Origin: Clostridiales bacterium | Lineage (GTDB): Bacteria > Bacillota > Clostridia > Caldicoprobacterales > DTU083 | Length of the DNA: 64,000 nt | Reading direction: 5' to 3' | Assembly (NCBI GenBank): GCA_012842605.1 | Contig: DUSN01000070.1 | Coordinates: forward strand, 116,297-180,296 | Part shown: in pieces, positions 45,439-53,205 of the stretch | How positions within the stretch are numbered: position 1 is the stretch's first letter | Layout: every line of letters begins with the position of its first letter | Program-made: the position numbers and the translations under genes | Notes under the pieces: generated by a model | Seen by the model: the letters and a program-made list of their open reading frames with translations, nothing else | Database searches by the model: none | What the model was told of the DNA's origin: nothing

Positions 45439-46408
45439 CAATATAAAAGCAACTCGGGATATGTTTCGAATGGCCGGCAGGACACGACGTTTTAGCATTT
45501 TAACATTGCTGCGCTGTCCCTTTGATGCTTTGCGTACGATTGTTCAGGCAAACTTTTTAATGCATGCCTTTGATGCCATAAACAGCGGAAATCTGAATGA
45601 ACTGTATCATGCCTGTGGATTATTTGGAGTTTTATGTTTGTTTCTTTTCTTATATAATGGAACTGTATGGATGTTATACGCAGAGTATGTTACAAGATGG
45701 GTTGGAGCAATACGGCGAAAGCTGTTTGAGCATATTTCCGGCCTTTCTTTGCAGCAGGTTGAAGCAAAACCGACAGGGGAGTGGATTGCAAGGCTGAACA
45801 GCGATGTTAATGCTGCAACAGCATTGCTGAACCAAAACATGCACCTGCCCCATGCAATAGTATCATTTGTAAATATCTGCGTTACTTCTGTGATTCTGGT
45901 TCTTGTTAATCCGGAGCTTTTCAGCCTGATTATAGTGTTTGTCGCCTCACATATACTTTTAAATCAGCTTTTTATTGCCAAACCTTTGATGAGGCTGTCA
46001 ATGAATGTCCAGGAAGCCGCAGCAGAAAATGCTGCAGAAATGAATGCGCTTATTACCTGTGCTGATACAGCCATACTATATGATGTACAGGATTTTTTGC
46101 TGAAGCGTTTTGAGAAGAGCAGCCTGGAGCTTAGAAAAGAGAAGATGAAAATCCAGCACCGCAAAGCCATGGAAAGCGGACTGCTGTCACTGATGGGTAT
46201 GAGCGGCTATCTAGTCATCCTGCTTTTTGGCTGGAGATGGATTAAAGCAGGATTAATGACCTTTGGAGAGCTTGTGGCAGTTTTTCAATACAGGGGCGGC
46301 TTGCTGGCAGGTTCTATGATGTTCATAACCAGCTTGATGAATGTCAGATCAGCTCAGGCAGGGGTAAAGAGGATCAATGAAACAATGAGCTTAAGCCGGG
46401 AGGAATAA
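45431..46408 (+). CDS. ABC exporter transmembrane subunit, second (no ATPase domain)
   Basis: A 325-residue six-helix ABC exporter membrane domain (hydrophobic stretches near 53-75, 135-165, 245-265 and 275-295), with RRKLFEHISGLSLQQVEAKP (first coupling helix region), GEWIARLNSDV and a second coupling loop MNALITCADTAILYD. It lacks a nucleotide-binding domain; the next gene is a MerR regulator. ATG 45431 follows GGTGGGAGG; the frame extends five codons further up. It likely forms a heterodimer with the product of 43850. Confidence 0.8.
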   Translation: MHSNIKATRDMFRMAGRTRRFSILTLLRCPFDALRTIVQANFLMHAFDAINSGNLNELYHACGLFGVLCLFLFLYNGTVWMLYAEYVTRWVGAIRRKLFEHISGLSLQQVEAKPTGEWIARLNSDVNAATALLNQNMHLPHAIVSFVNICVTSVILVLVNPELFSLIIVFVASHILLNQLFIAKPLMRLSMNVQEAAAENAAEMNALITCADTAILYDVQDFLLKRFEKSSLELRKEKMKIQHRKAMESGLLSLMGMSGYLVILLFGWRWIKAGLMTFGELVAVFQYRGGLLAGSMMFITSLMNVRSAQAGVKRINETMSLSREE

Positions 46409-46410
46409 GT

Positions 46411-46881
46411 ATGGAAGAACAGTTAATGAAGATAGGTCAGATTGCAGCCTTTTTTAATGTGTCTGTTAAGGCTATTCGCATATATGAGAAAAAGGGAATT
46501 ATTGTGCCTGCGAAGATAGATCCTGACACAGGGTACCGTTATTATACGGCAGACCAGGTACAAAAGCTTGCAGCGCTGCTTGAGCTGAAATTGCTTGGGT
46601 TTTCATTATCTGAGATAAAAAACATACTATCGGAAGGGGCAAATAACAGCGATCTTTTGGATGCGCTGGTAAAAAAGCGTATGGTATGGCAGGATGCAAT
46701 AGCTGCCGCTGAGAATAAGATAGATGCCATTGATAAAATCATTGATCGCATTAAGACATCAAAGGGATCAACCAAATTGCAGGAATTAACCGATGAACAG
46801 CGGGCATGGCTTCTTTCCAGGATGGTATGTGTAGAAGACCTGCATGGCCAGAATGTATTAAGTGAAGCACTATGGTTATGA
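46411..46881 (+). CDS. MerR-family transcriptional regulator
   Basis: A 156-residue regulator with the MerR winged helix at the N-terminus (MKIGQIAAFFNVSVKAIRIY, EKKGIIVPAKIDPDTGYRYY) and a coiled-coil dimerisation helix (about 95-125). No metal-binding cysteine pattern is seen, so it belongs with small-molecule sensors such as BmrR/TipA relatives, without a large effector domain. It lies two bases after the exporter genes and probably controls that operon. GGGAGGAATAAGT precedes the ATG. Confidence 0.88.
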   Translation: MEEQLMKIGQIAAFFNVSVKAIRIYEKKGIIVPAKIDPDTGYRYYTADQVQKLAALLELKLLGFSLSEIKNILSEGANNSDLLDALVKKRMVWQDAIAAAENKIDAIDKIIDRIKTSKGSTKLQELTDEQRAWLLSRMVCVEDLHGQNVLSEALWL

Positions 46882-46889
46882 CAGAAAAG

Positions 46890-46920
46890 GGGCATAAATG
46901 AGATAAACTCATTTATGCCC
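46890..46920. terminator. Hairpin between convergent merR and amt genes
   Basis: A perfect 13-bp stem, GGGCATAAATGAG (46890-46902) with CTCATTTATGCCC (46908-46920), separates the two convergent genes. The T tract is weak on both strands, but the position suggests a bidirectional terminator. Confidence 0.7.
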
Positions 46921-46928
46921 TTGCTATA

Positions 46929-48686
46929 TTAAAACTTATCTTCATCCTGGAGAGCATCATATCCTTCCTCACCGGTTCTGATCTTAATTACATTTTCAAC
47001 ATCATAGATAAATATCTTGCCGTCACCCACATTGCCTGTATACAGCGATTTCTTTACGGTATCGACTAATGTTTGAGTGGGTATCTTGCATACAACTATG
47101 TCTATCTGAATCTTAGGCAGGAGTCTTGTTTTTACCGGTGCACCGCGGAAGTACTCCGTGTTCCCTTTTTGCATACCATAGCCAAGTACATTGGTAACAG
47201 TCAGTCCTGTTATGCCTAGTTTGTCCAGATCGGCCTGGAGCTTTGTGAATTTATCCTGGTTAGTGATTATGGTGACCTTTGTCATCTTTGGATTGGGCCG
47301 TGCCTTGTTAACTACCGGTATAGCTTCATCAGGTGTTACCACCTCAGCGCCGGATTTAGGTGCTTCAAATGATATTGCTGCTGATGTGATGTCAATGCCG
47401 TTGGGAGTTTCAATAATAGGAGCAACTAAAGCAAAGTCTGGATATGCGGAGTTTCCATGTTCACCAATGTCAAGTCCCCGAATCTCCTCTTCAAGGCTGA
47501 CGCGGATACCAAGGGTCTTTTTAATTAGGATCCATGTTAATGCTGAGGTGACAAAAACAAATGCACCGACAGCTATTACACCGAGAATCTCTACACCCAG
47601 CAGCGACAGGCCGCCTCCAAAGAATAAGCCGTTTACTGTGGAAAGGCTGGTTACACCTTCCTGGGCGAATAGGCCTACACAGATAGTACCGAAGACACCG
47701 CAAACCAGATGGACAGAGGTAGCGCCTACGGGGTCGTCAACCTTTACCCTGTCAAAGAAAAGCACTGCAAATACGACGATTACACCGGCTATTGCACCTA
47801 TAATCAATGAGGTTGTAACACTTACATATGCACAGCTGCCGGTAATACCAACAAGACCTGCCAGACAGCCGTTGATGGTCATGCCAAGATCCGGCTTGCC
47901 GATAAAAATCCATGCTGTGGCAGTTGTTGTAAGTATTGCTGCGATGGCTGCCGTGTTTGTAGTTACAACGATATGCATAACATCACCGGGGTTCTGGAAA
48001 CTCATGGTTGATCCCGGGTTAAATCCGAACCATCCCAGCCAAAGAACGAAAAGACCTATAACTGCAAGTGACATGTTATGGCCCGGGATTGCCTTGGGCT
48101 TGCCGTCTTTACCATATTTACCATGACGTGGCCCAAGTAAAATGGCACCTGTAAGAGCAGCCCAGCCGCCCACCGAGTGTACAACGGTGTCACCCGCAAA
48201 GTCCAGGAAGCCGAGGTTGGCCAGCCAGCCGCCGCCCCATATCCAGTGACCGACGATCGGATATATGATAAGTGTCAGTATGAAGGAAAATACAATAAAG
48301 GAGATATACTTGACACGCTCTGCCACTGCTCCGGATACTATGGTTGCAGCAGTGCCGCAGAAGACCAGCTGGAAGAAGAACTTGCCCCAGAATGGTACAT
48401 TGGATGTCAGGGTATCTCTGTAGAAATCAAGATTAGAATTGCCTAAAATAAACAGGTTCTGCGTACCGATAAGCGGGTTGTCTCCGCCGAACATCAAGCC
48501 CCAGCCCAGCAGCATGAAGCCCAGCGATGATACAGCGAATACGATAAAGTTTTTTGACAGGATATTAACTGTGTTTTTTGATCTGGCAAAACCAGATTCG
48601 ACAGCTGCGAAGCCAAGGTTCATAAAGAACACCAGCACAGCTGCCAGCATTACCCATAGGGTATCAACAATCATAGTAGTACTCAT
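46929..48686 (-). CDS. Ammonium transporter fused to a P-II signalling domain
   Basis: A 585-residue fusion. Residues 1-410 are an Amt channel with 11 hydrophobic helices: GFAAVESGFARSKN, FFQLVFCGTAATIVSGAVAER, DFAGDTVVHSVGGWAALTGA (conserved Asp and first His region) and HLVCGVFGTICVGLF (second His). After a linker, residues from about 467 are a complete P-II (GlnB/GlnK) domain: TKVTIITNQDKFTKLQADL, NVLGYGMQKGNTEYFRGAP, and GDGKIFIYDVENVIKIRTGEEG. The T-loop tyrosine that is uridylylated in proteobacterial GlnB (EIYRG) is replaced (EYFRG shifted, no Tyr at the usual place). Such fusions let the P-II part gate or report ammonium transport. Regulated leader upstream. Confidence 0.92.
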   Translation of the reverse strand: MSTTMIVDTLWVMLAAVLVFFMNLGFAAVESGFARSKNTVNILSKNFIVFAVSSLGFMLLGWGLMFGGDNPLIGTQNLFILGNSNLDFYRDTLTSNVPFWGKFFFQLVFCGTAATIVSGAVAERVKYISFIVFSFILTLIIYPIVGHWIWGGGWLANLGFLDFAGDTVVHSVGGWAALTGAILLGPRHGKYGKDGKPKAIPGHNMSLAVIGLFVLWLGWFGFNPGSTMSFQNPGDVMHIVVTTNTAAIAAILTTTATAWIFIGKPDLGMTINGCLAGLVGITGSCAYVSVTTSLIIGAIAGVIVVFAVLFFDRVKVDDPVGATSVHLVCGVFGTICVGLFAQEGVTSLSTVNGLFFGGGLSLLGVEILGVIAVGAFVFVTSALTWILIKKTLGIRVSLEEEIRGLDIGEHGNSAYPDFALVAPIIETPNGIDITSAAISFEAPKSGAEVVTPDEAIPVVNKARPNPKMTKVTIITNQDKFTKLQADLDKLGITGLTVTNVLGYGMQKGNTEYFRGAPVKTRLLPKIQIDIVVCKIPTQTLVDTVKKSLYTGNVGDGKIFIYDVENVIKIRTGEEGYDALQDEDKF

Positions 48687-48712
48687 AAACCATTCCTCCC
48701 CTTAAATATTAA

Positions 48713-48865
48713 AAGGCGTGTATTCTATTACAGCATCCGGTAACCGTAATAAAACCACGCCTTTGTGCACATAAAGCTTTAAATTAGTTATTAACTTGTT
48801 ATATAAACTTCGGATTATAAAACTAAAATAACTAAGGCGCTATGGGTATTAGCCCACAGCGCCTT
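48713..48865 (-). promoter_or_regulatory. Two-hairpin leader of amt-P-II (candidate attenuator)
   Basis: The predicted transcript starts near 48872 and contains two hairpins before the amt ribosome binding site. The first (48834-48865) begins about six bases after the start: AAGGCGCTGTGGG pairs with CCCATAGCGCCTT. The second (48712-48764) has outer arms AAAGGCGTG/CACGCCTTT and inner arms ATTACGG/CTGTAAT and runs into TTTT. In both stems the single imperfect pair is G-U in the amt-sense RNA but A-C on the other strand, which supports the amt-sense RNA as the functional one. No known riboswitch class was recognised. Confidence 0.55.
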
Positions 48866-48878
48866 TGCTATTGTCAAA

Positions 48879-48907
48879 ATTATAGCTAATGCATTTTTAA
48901 ATGTCAA
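48879..48907 (-). promoter_or_regulatory. Consensus sigma-A promoter of amt-P-II
   Basis: On the minus strand, TTGACA (48907-48902) and TATAAT (48884-48879) are both perfect and 17 bases apart. The untranslated leader would be about 185 bases. Confidence 0.85.
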
Positions 48908-48959
48908 TATATAAATTTAAAAAATGTACAAGCTGTATAGATGTACAGCCAGCTTATAT

Positions 48960-48988
48960 TTGATATTTTTTGGCAATAGTGGTATGCT
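48960..48988 (+). promoter_or_regulatory. Candidate promoter of the acetyltransferase gene
   Basis: TTGATA (48960-48965) and TATGCT (48983-48988) are 17 bases apart, 33 bases before the start codon. It diverges from the amt promoter. The -10 box matches four of six. Confidence 0.4.
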
Positions 48989-49021
48989 TTACATATTAAA
49001 ATTTAAAAAGGGGGACATGCT

Positions 49022-49519
49022 GTGCAATTCAGGCGGGCTGACGGAGCGGATATTTCCCAGATGATAAATATGCGTTTGGCATATTTATCGGAAGATTATG
49101 ACGGGTTGACAGAGGAGCAAACCAGTGCAATAAAATCACAGCTGTCAGATTATTTCAAGAAACACTTAAACCAGGATTTGATTGTTTTTGTCTGTGAAGA
49201 CGGTAATGCAATAGTATCAACCGTATTCCTCCTGATTGTTGAAAGACCTGCTAACCCCGGCTATATAACCGGCTTAACCGGTACCATACTGAATGTATAT
49301 ACATTACCTCAATACCGAAAAAGAGGGCTGGCCGGTAGTTTGATGAAAATGGCGATAGAGGAGGCAAAGTGCAGAAATCTTTCTTACCTGGACTTGAAGG
49401 CTACGCAGGCCGGTTATTCATTATACAGAAAGCTGGGTTTTGCTCCTGATGAGTCCAAGTATGTTTCTATGAAATATATAGTAAATCAAAACAGCCAGGG
49501 AGACATCATTGATACATGA
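49022..49519 (+). CDS. GNAT-family N-acetyltransferase
   Basis: A 165-residue acetyltransferase. The acetyl-CoA pyrophosphate loop is QYRKRGLAGSLMKMA (about 98-112), following the beta-strand GTILNVYTLP; the C-terminal LKATQAGYSLYRKLGFAPDE is the usual motif B. The substrate cannot be told; the start MQFRRADGADISQMINMRL is typical of small-molecule GNATs. GTG 49022 follows AGGGGG at seven bases. Confidence 0.87.
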   Translation: MQFRRADGADISQMINMRLAYLSEDYDGLTEEQTSAIKSQLSDYFKKHLNQDLIVFVCEDGNAIVSTVFLLIVERPANPGYITGLTGTILNVYTLPQYRKRGLAGSLMKMAIEEAKCRNLSYLDLKATQAGYSLYRKLGFAPDESKYVSMKYIVNQNSQGDIIDT

Positions 49520-49589
49520 GGAGCATAATGTATGAAACTGTTCGTAATGGCAACAGTTAAATATATATGAATGATAAGGAGTTGTGATG

Positions 49590-50078
49590 ATGGTAATAGT
49601 TTATGAGTCAAAAACCGGTTTTACCAGGAGATATGCTGATATGCTTTCTGCAAAAACCGGAATCAAGGCATATCCAACCAAAGAAATATCCAATGTTGAT
49701 AAGAATGAGGAAATCATTTTTATGGGATGGATGATGGCCGGAAAGGTACAAGGTCTTAAAAAAGTACGAAACCTCAATATAAAAGCTGTTTGTGCAACGG
49801 GCACCGCTCGCTGCGCTGAACCATCCACTGAAGCAGTTATTGAAAGAAATCGAATAGATAATCTGCCGTTTTTCTATCTCCGCGGCGGCTGCCTGCCTTT
49901 GAAACAGTTAAAGGGAATGGATAAATTTATATTGTCCTTGTTTGTCAAAATGCTTAAAAGACGCAAGGATAAAGATGAAGAAACAATAGAAGCAATTGAC
50001 CATATAGAAAACGGGTTTGACGGAGTTAAAGAGGAGAATCTCCAGCCTGTGCTTGAATGGCTGAAGACTGAATCGTGA
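49590..50078 (+). CDS. Flavodoxin-domain protein
   Basis: A 162-residue flavodoxin-like protein. The FMN phosphate loop YESKTGFTRRYADML lies at the N-terminus, followed by EEIIFMGWMMAGKVQGLKKV and AVCATGTARCAEPSTE, which resembles the second FMN loop. A basic segment KMLKRRKDKDEETIE follows. The group is close to the flavodoxin/HemG-like Flavodoxin_5 type; electron partner unknown. Three tandem starts occur (GTG 49584, ATG 49587, ATG 49590) after AAGGAG; 49590 has the best spacing and the usual N-terminus. Confidence 0.8.
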   Translation: MVIVYESKTGFTRRYADMLSAKTGIKAYPTKEISNVDKNEEIIFMGWMMAGKVQGLKKVRNLNIKAVCATGTARCAEPSTEAVIERNRIDNLPFFYLRGGCLPLKQLKGMDKFILSLFVKMLKRRKDKDEETIEAIDHIENGFDGVKEENLQPVLEWLKTES

Positions 50079-50229
50079 ATACAATGAATAATTTGATGTT
50101 CTTATAAAGAATGAGGGTAAATGCCTTGCATGCAAAAGAATATGCAGAATATATGACAAATCATATAAAGAATGATTAGATATTGTCATTAACACATGTT
50201 TTGCCTCAGCATATATTGTTAGTGTGAAC

Positions 50230-50286
50230 AAAGGCGTTCATCAGATAATGTATTGTACATTGTCTGGTAACGCCTTTTATTTTTTA
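50230..50286 (+). terminator. Terminator-like hairpin upstream of asnB
   Basis: Outer arms AAAGGCGTT (50230-50238) and AACGCCTTT (50269-50277) enclose an inner stem AGATAATGTA/TACATTGTCT (50243-50252 with 50256-50265, one T-G pair). A T-rich tract (TATTTTTTATT) follows, ending about 20 bases before the asnB start. It either ends the flavodoxin transcript or attenuates asnB. Its outer stem resembles both hairpins of the amt leader. Confidence 0.7.
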
Positions 50287-50307
50287 TTCAGTGAATGAGG
50301 TGCTTTT

Positions 50308-52158
50308 ATGTGCGGTATAGCGGGATTCTGCAATTACGAAATTGATTATACTCAAAAAAAAGAGTTTTGGAATGATACCTTAATAAGAATGAGAAAATCT
50401 ATTGCTCACCGCGGCAATGACAGTGAAGGTGAATATTTAAGAAAACATATAGGGCTCAGCCATACCCGCCTGTCAATAAGGGATTTATGTTTCGGCGGGC
50501 AGCCTATGGTAAGAAATATTGGCGAAACTGAATATGCAATTGTTTATAACGGGGAAATATATAATACTGATGAGTTAATGCCGGAACTTAAAAATGCAGG
50601 ATATAGTTTTGAGACAACATCTGACACAGAGGTTATCCTTTATGCCTATATTCATTATGGTATTGATTTTGTCAGCAAATTGAACGGCATTTTTGCCTTC
50701 GCAATTTGGGACAGCAGACTTGAAACGCTCACATTATATCGTGACCGCGTTGGTGTAAAACCGCTGTTTTATACAATTAAGGATAACACTATAGTCTTTG
50801 GTTCTGAAATAAAAGCTATTTTTTGCTTTCCGGGCATAATGCCTAAAATTGATATAAACAGTTTCAGAGAGATATTTGGAGTGGGACCGGCGCGAACAGC
50901 GGGAAACGGCGTTTTCTGCGGTATTAATGAAGTAAAGCCTGGTGAGTATATTGTTTATTCGAAGAACTGTATGAAGTCTGTTCAGTATTGGATGTTGGAA
51001 AGCCAGGTCCATTCAGACAATTATCAGCAGACTGTGGAAAAGGTATCATTTTTAGTGCGTGATGCTATTCGAAGGCAGATGGTTTCAGATGTTCCGGTTT
51101 GCAGCTTTTTATCAGGAGGGATTGATTCAAGCATTGTAACTGCCGTAGCTTCTGATTTTTTATCTGAAAGAGGCATGCAGCTTAATACATTTTCATTTGA
51201 TTTTAAGGATAACAATCTCTTTTTTAAATCAAATGCATTTCAGCCTGAACGCGACAGACCATATGTAGATATAATGCTTTCGTATTATAACTTAAACCAT
51301 ACTTACCTCGAATGCAATGAGAGCCAGTTGGTTGATCTGCTTTATGCGGCTGTTGATGCAAAGGACTTACCGGGTATGGCTGATATAGATGTATCACTTT
51401 TGTACTTCTGCTCATTGGTTAAGAAGCATAATAAAGTTGCTTTGACAGGTGAATGTGCTGACGAGATTTTTGGAGGGTATCCCTGGTTCTATAAGGATGA
51501 ACTTATGTGGACAAACGGATTTCCATGGTCAAAGGATGTAAACACCAGAACATTGCTGTTAGCTGATGATTTTATCAAGGAGCTTGAATTGAATGAATAT
51601 ATTTTTTCAAAATACACTGATTCACTTAAGGAAGTTCCTTATCTTGAGGGTGATGAAAGTATTGACAGAAGGCGCAGAGAAATAACGTATCTTAATATTA
51701 AATGGTTCATGCAGACCTTGCTTGACAGAATGGACAGAGCAAGCATGTATTCCGGACTTGAGGCCAGAGTACCATATGCCGATCATAGAATTATAGAATA
51801 TGTTTTTAATGTTCCCTGGGATATGAAATACAGGCAGGGCATGGAGAAGGCCCTTTTAAGAGAAGCGTGCAAAGACTTGCTGCCTGAAAAGCTTTTATTG
51901 CGTAAAAAAAGCCCTTATCCCAAGACATACAATCCTAACTATGAGCGACTGCTTGCGCAAGTGTTATCGGATATTATAAACAATCCTAATTCACCCATTA
52001 TGTCCTATGTTGACAAGAAAAAAGTGCTTACTTTTATGCAGGCTCCTGCTGAGTATGGCAAGCCATGGTTTGGTCAGCTGATGGCAGCACCCCAGCTAAT
52101 GGCTTATATTATCCAGGTTAACTACTGGCTGGAGAAATATTCTCCTGTTTTTTCATAA
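50308..52158 (+). CDS. asnB: Asparagine synthetase, glutamine-hydrolysing
   Basis: Converts aspartate, glutamine and ATP to asparagine. The 616 residues start MCGIAGFCNYEIDY, giving the N-terminal catalytic Cys2 of the class II glutaminase domain, with HRGNDSEGE, HTRLSIRDL and YNGEIYN. The synthetase half has the PP-loop SFLSGGIDSSIVTAV (about 264-278), LTGECADEIFGGYPWFY and DRASMYSGLEARVPYADH. All domains are complete. GAGGTGCTTTT precedes the ATG. Confidence 0.95.
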   Translation: MCGIAGFCNYEIDYTQKKEFWNDTLIRMRKSIAHRGNDSEGEYLRKHIGLSHTRLSIRDLCFGGQPMVRNIGETEYAIVYNGEIYNTDELMPELKNAGYSFETTSDTEVILYAYIHYGIDFVSKLNGIFAFAIWDSRLETLTLYRDRVGVKPLFYTIKDNTIVFGSEIKAIFCFPGIMPKIDINSFREIFGVGPARTAGNGVFCGINEVKPGEYIVYSKNCMKSVQYWMLESQVHSDNYQQTVEKVSFLVRDAIRRQMVSDVPVCSFLSGGIDSSIVTAVASDFLSERGMQLNTFSFDFKDNNLFFKSNAFQPERDRPYVDIMLSYYNLNHTYLECNESQLVDLLYAAVDAKDLPGMADIDVSLLYFCSLVKKHNKVALTGECADEIFGGYPWFYKDELMWTNGFPWSKDVNTRTLLLADDFIKELELNEYIFSKYTDSLKEVPYLEGDESIDRRRREITYLNIKWFMQTLLDRMDRASMYSGLEARVPYADHRIIEYVFNVPWDMKYRQGMEKALLREACKDLLPEKLLLRKKSPYPKTYNPNYERLLAQVLSDIINNPNSPIMSYVDKKKVLTFMQAPAEYGKPWFGQLMAAPQLMAYIIQVNYWLEKYSPVFS

Positions 52159-52483
52159 AGGCTATTGTGACTAAAAGTATTGCTGATAGCAGCAATATAG
52201 GCATGAAAACATTTAGAATCAATATAAGCATTATTAAGAGAATAGAAGTTTGGGAAATTATATGGCATAAGCTATATGGGACGAATTAGGAATTTCTTCA
52301 TACTTGAATGATATGCAGCGATTATCCGAGTCCCATTTTTTATGCAAATTTACTCCAGACAAACCTGCTCAATAATTAAATGATTTACAGCATTAATATT
52401 GTACCGTACAAACCATATGTGATATATTAAATCTAATATCACACAGTAACCTTTTCAACTTAAATTAACGGGGAGAAAGCAGC
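52159..52483. other. Intergenic region after asnB
   Basis: About 325 AT-rich bases without a convincing gene. ATGGGAC (52276-52282) and GTCCCAT (52330-52336) followed by TTTTTT form a possible terminator with a long, internally structured loop. Near the right end a 13-base palindrome, TTGTACCGTACAA (52399-52411), overlaps a possible -35 box TTGTAC; TATATT (52423-52428) lies 18 bases on. This may be an operator-promoter for the phosphoesterase. Confidence 0.45.
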
Positions 52484-53203
52484 ATGAAAATCGGAGTAAT
52501 ATCAGACATACATAATAATATTATTGCTCTTGATCGAGTGTTAGATTATTTTGAAGAGAATAATTGCAAATATATTATATGCTGTGGAGATATAATAGGC
52601 ATTGGGCCGCATCCGGAAGAAACCGTCAGACGGCTTATGTTACTCAGCAATCTGATCTGTGTCAGAGGCAACCACGAAGATTACTTAAGCTGCACAATGG
52701 ATAATATGCCATTTCCCGCAAAAATGAAGCCGGGGGAAGCAATGTATCACAGATGGGAGCATAGCATGCTGAGCGAAGAATCCAAAAGCTTTTTATATCA
52801 GCTGCCGCGGGAAAGAAGTATAACTATATCAGGAACCCATATTTATGCTGTTCATTACAGTATAGGCAGCAGCAATACCTATAATACTCCTGAAAAGAAT
52901 CTGACTCTCTGCCAGTGTGAGCATATGTTCAGCAATATTGATGCAGATGTAGTTCTGTTCGGACACAGCCACAAAAATTCCGTACATCAAAATGAAAAGA
53001 CACTGTACATAAATATAGGTTCCCTTGGTTGTCCGTCAAAAAGCAAAAATATGGCCAGAGCCGGAATGCTTAACCTGACAGAAGGCAAAGCGGTTTTTGA
53101 AAATGTTGAGCTTGCTTATGACGTAAGCGCAGTTATTAATGAAATAGACAGACTAAACTATCCCGCAAACAATGAAGTTAAGCAAATTTTCTACGGCTTG
53201 TGA
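52484..53203 (+). CDS. YfcE/MJ0936-like metallophosphoesterase
   Basis: A 239-residue calcineurin-like phosphoesterase with all metal motifs: GVISDIHNNIIALDRVL (residues 3-19), CGDIIGIGPHPEE, VRGNHEDYL, HYSIGS and FGHSHKN. The fold is of the YfcE/diadenosine-tetraphosphatase-like type; natural substrate unknown. GGGGAGAAAGCAGC precedes the ATG. It converges with hisK two bases away, with no room for a terminator between them. Confidence 0.85.
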   Translation: MKIGVISDIHNNIIALDRVLDYFEENNCKYIICCGDIIGIGPHPEETVRRLMLLSNLICVRGNHEDYLSCTMDNMPFPAKMKPGEAMYHRWEHSMLSEESKSFLYQLPRERSITISGTHIYAVHYSIGSSNTYNTPEKNLTLCQCEHMFSNIDADVVLFGHSHKNSVHQNEKTLYINIGSLGCPSKSKNMARAGMLNLTEGKAVFENVELAYDVSAVINEIDRLNYPANNEVKQIFYGL

Positions 53204-53205
53204 CC

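Noticed and set aside
47191..48126. A 311-codon open frame on the plus strand
   Set aside because: It lies wholly inside the Amt-P-II gene on the opposite strand, has a low-complexity Thr/Pro/Ile composition and no ribosome binding site.
48713..48865. ANTAR-type dual hairpin upstream of amt
   Set aside because: ANTAR targets need hexanucleotide loops with A at position 1 and G at position 4; neither loop here fits. The leader is still reported as an unclassified structure.
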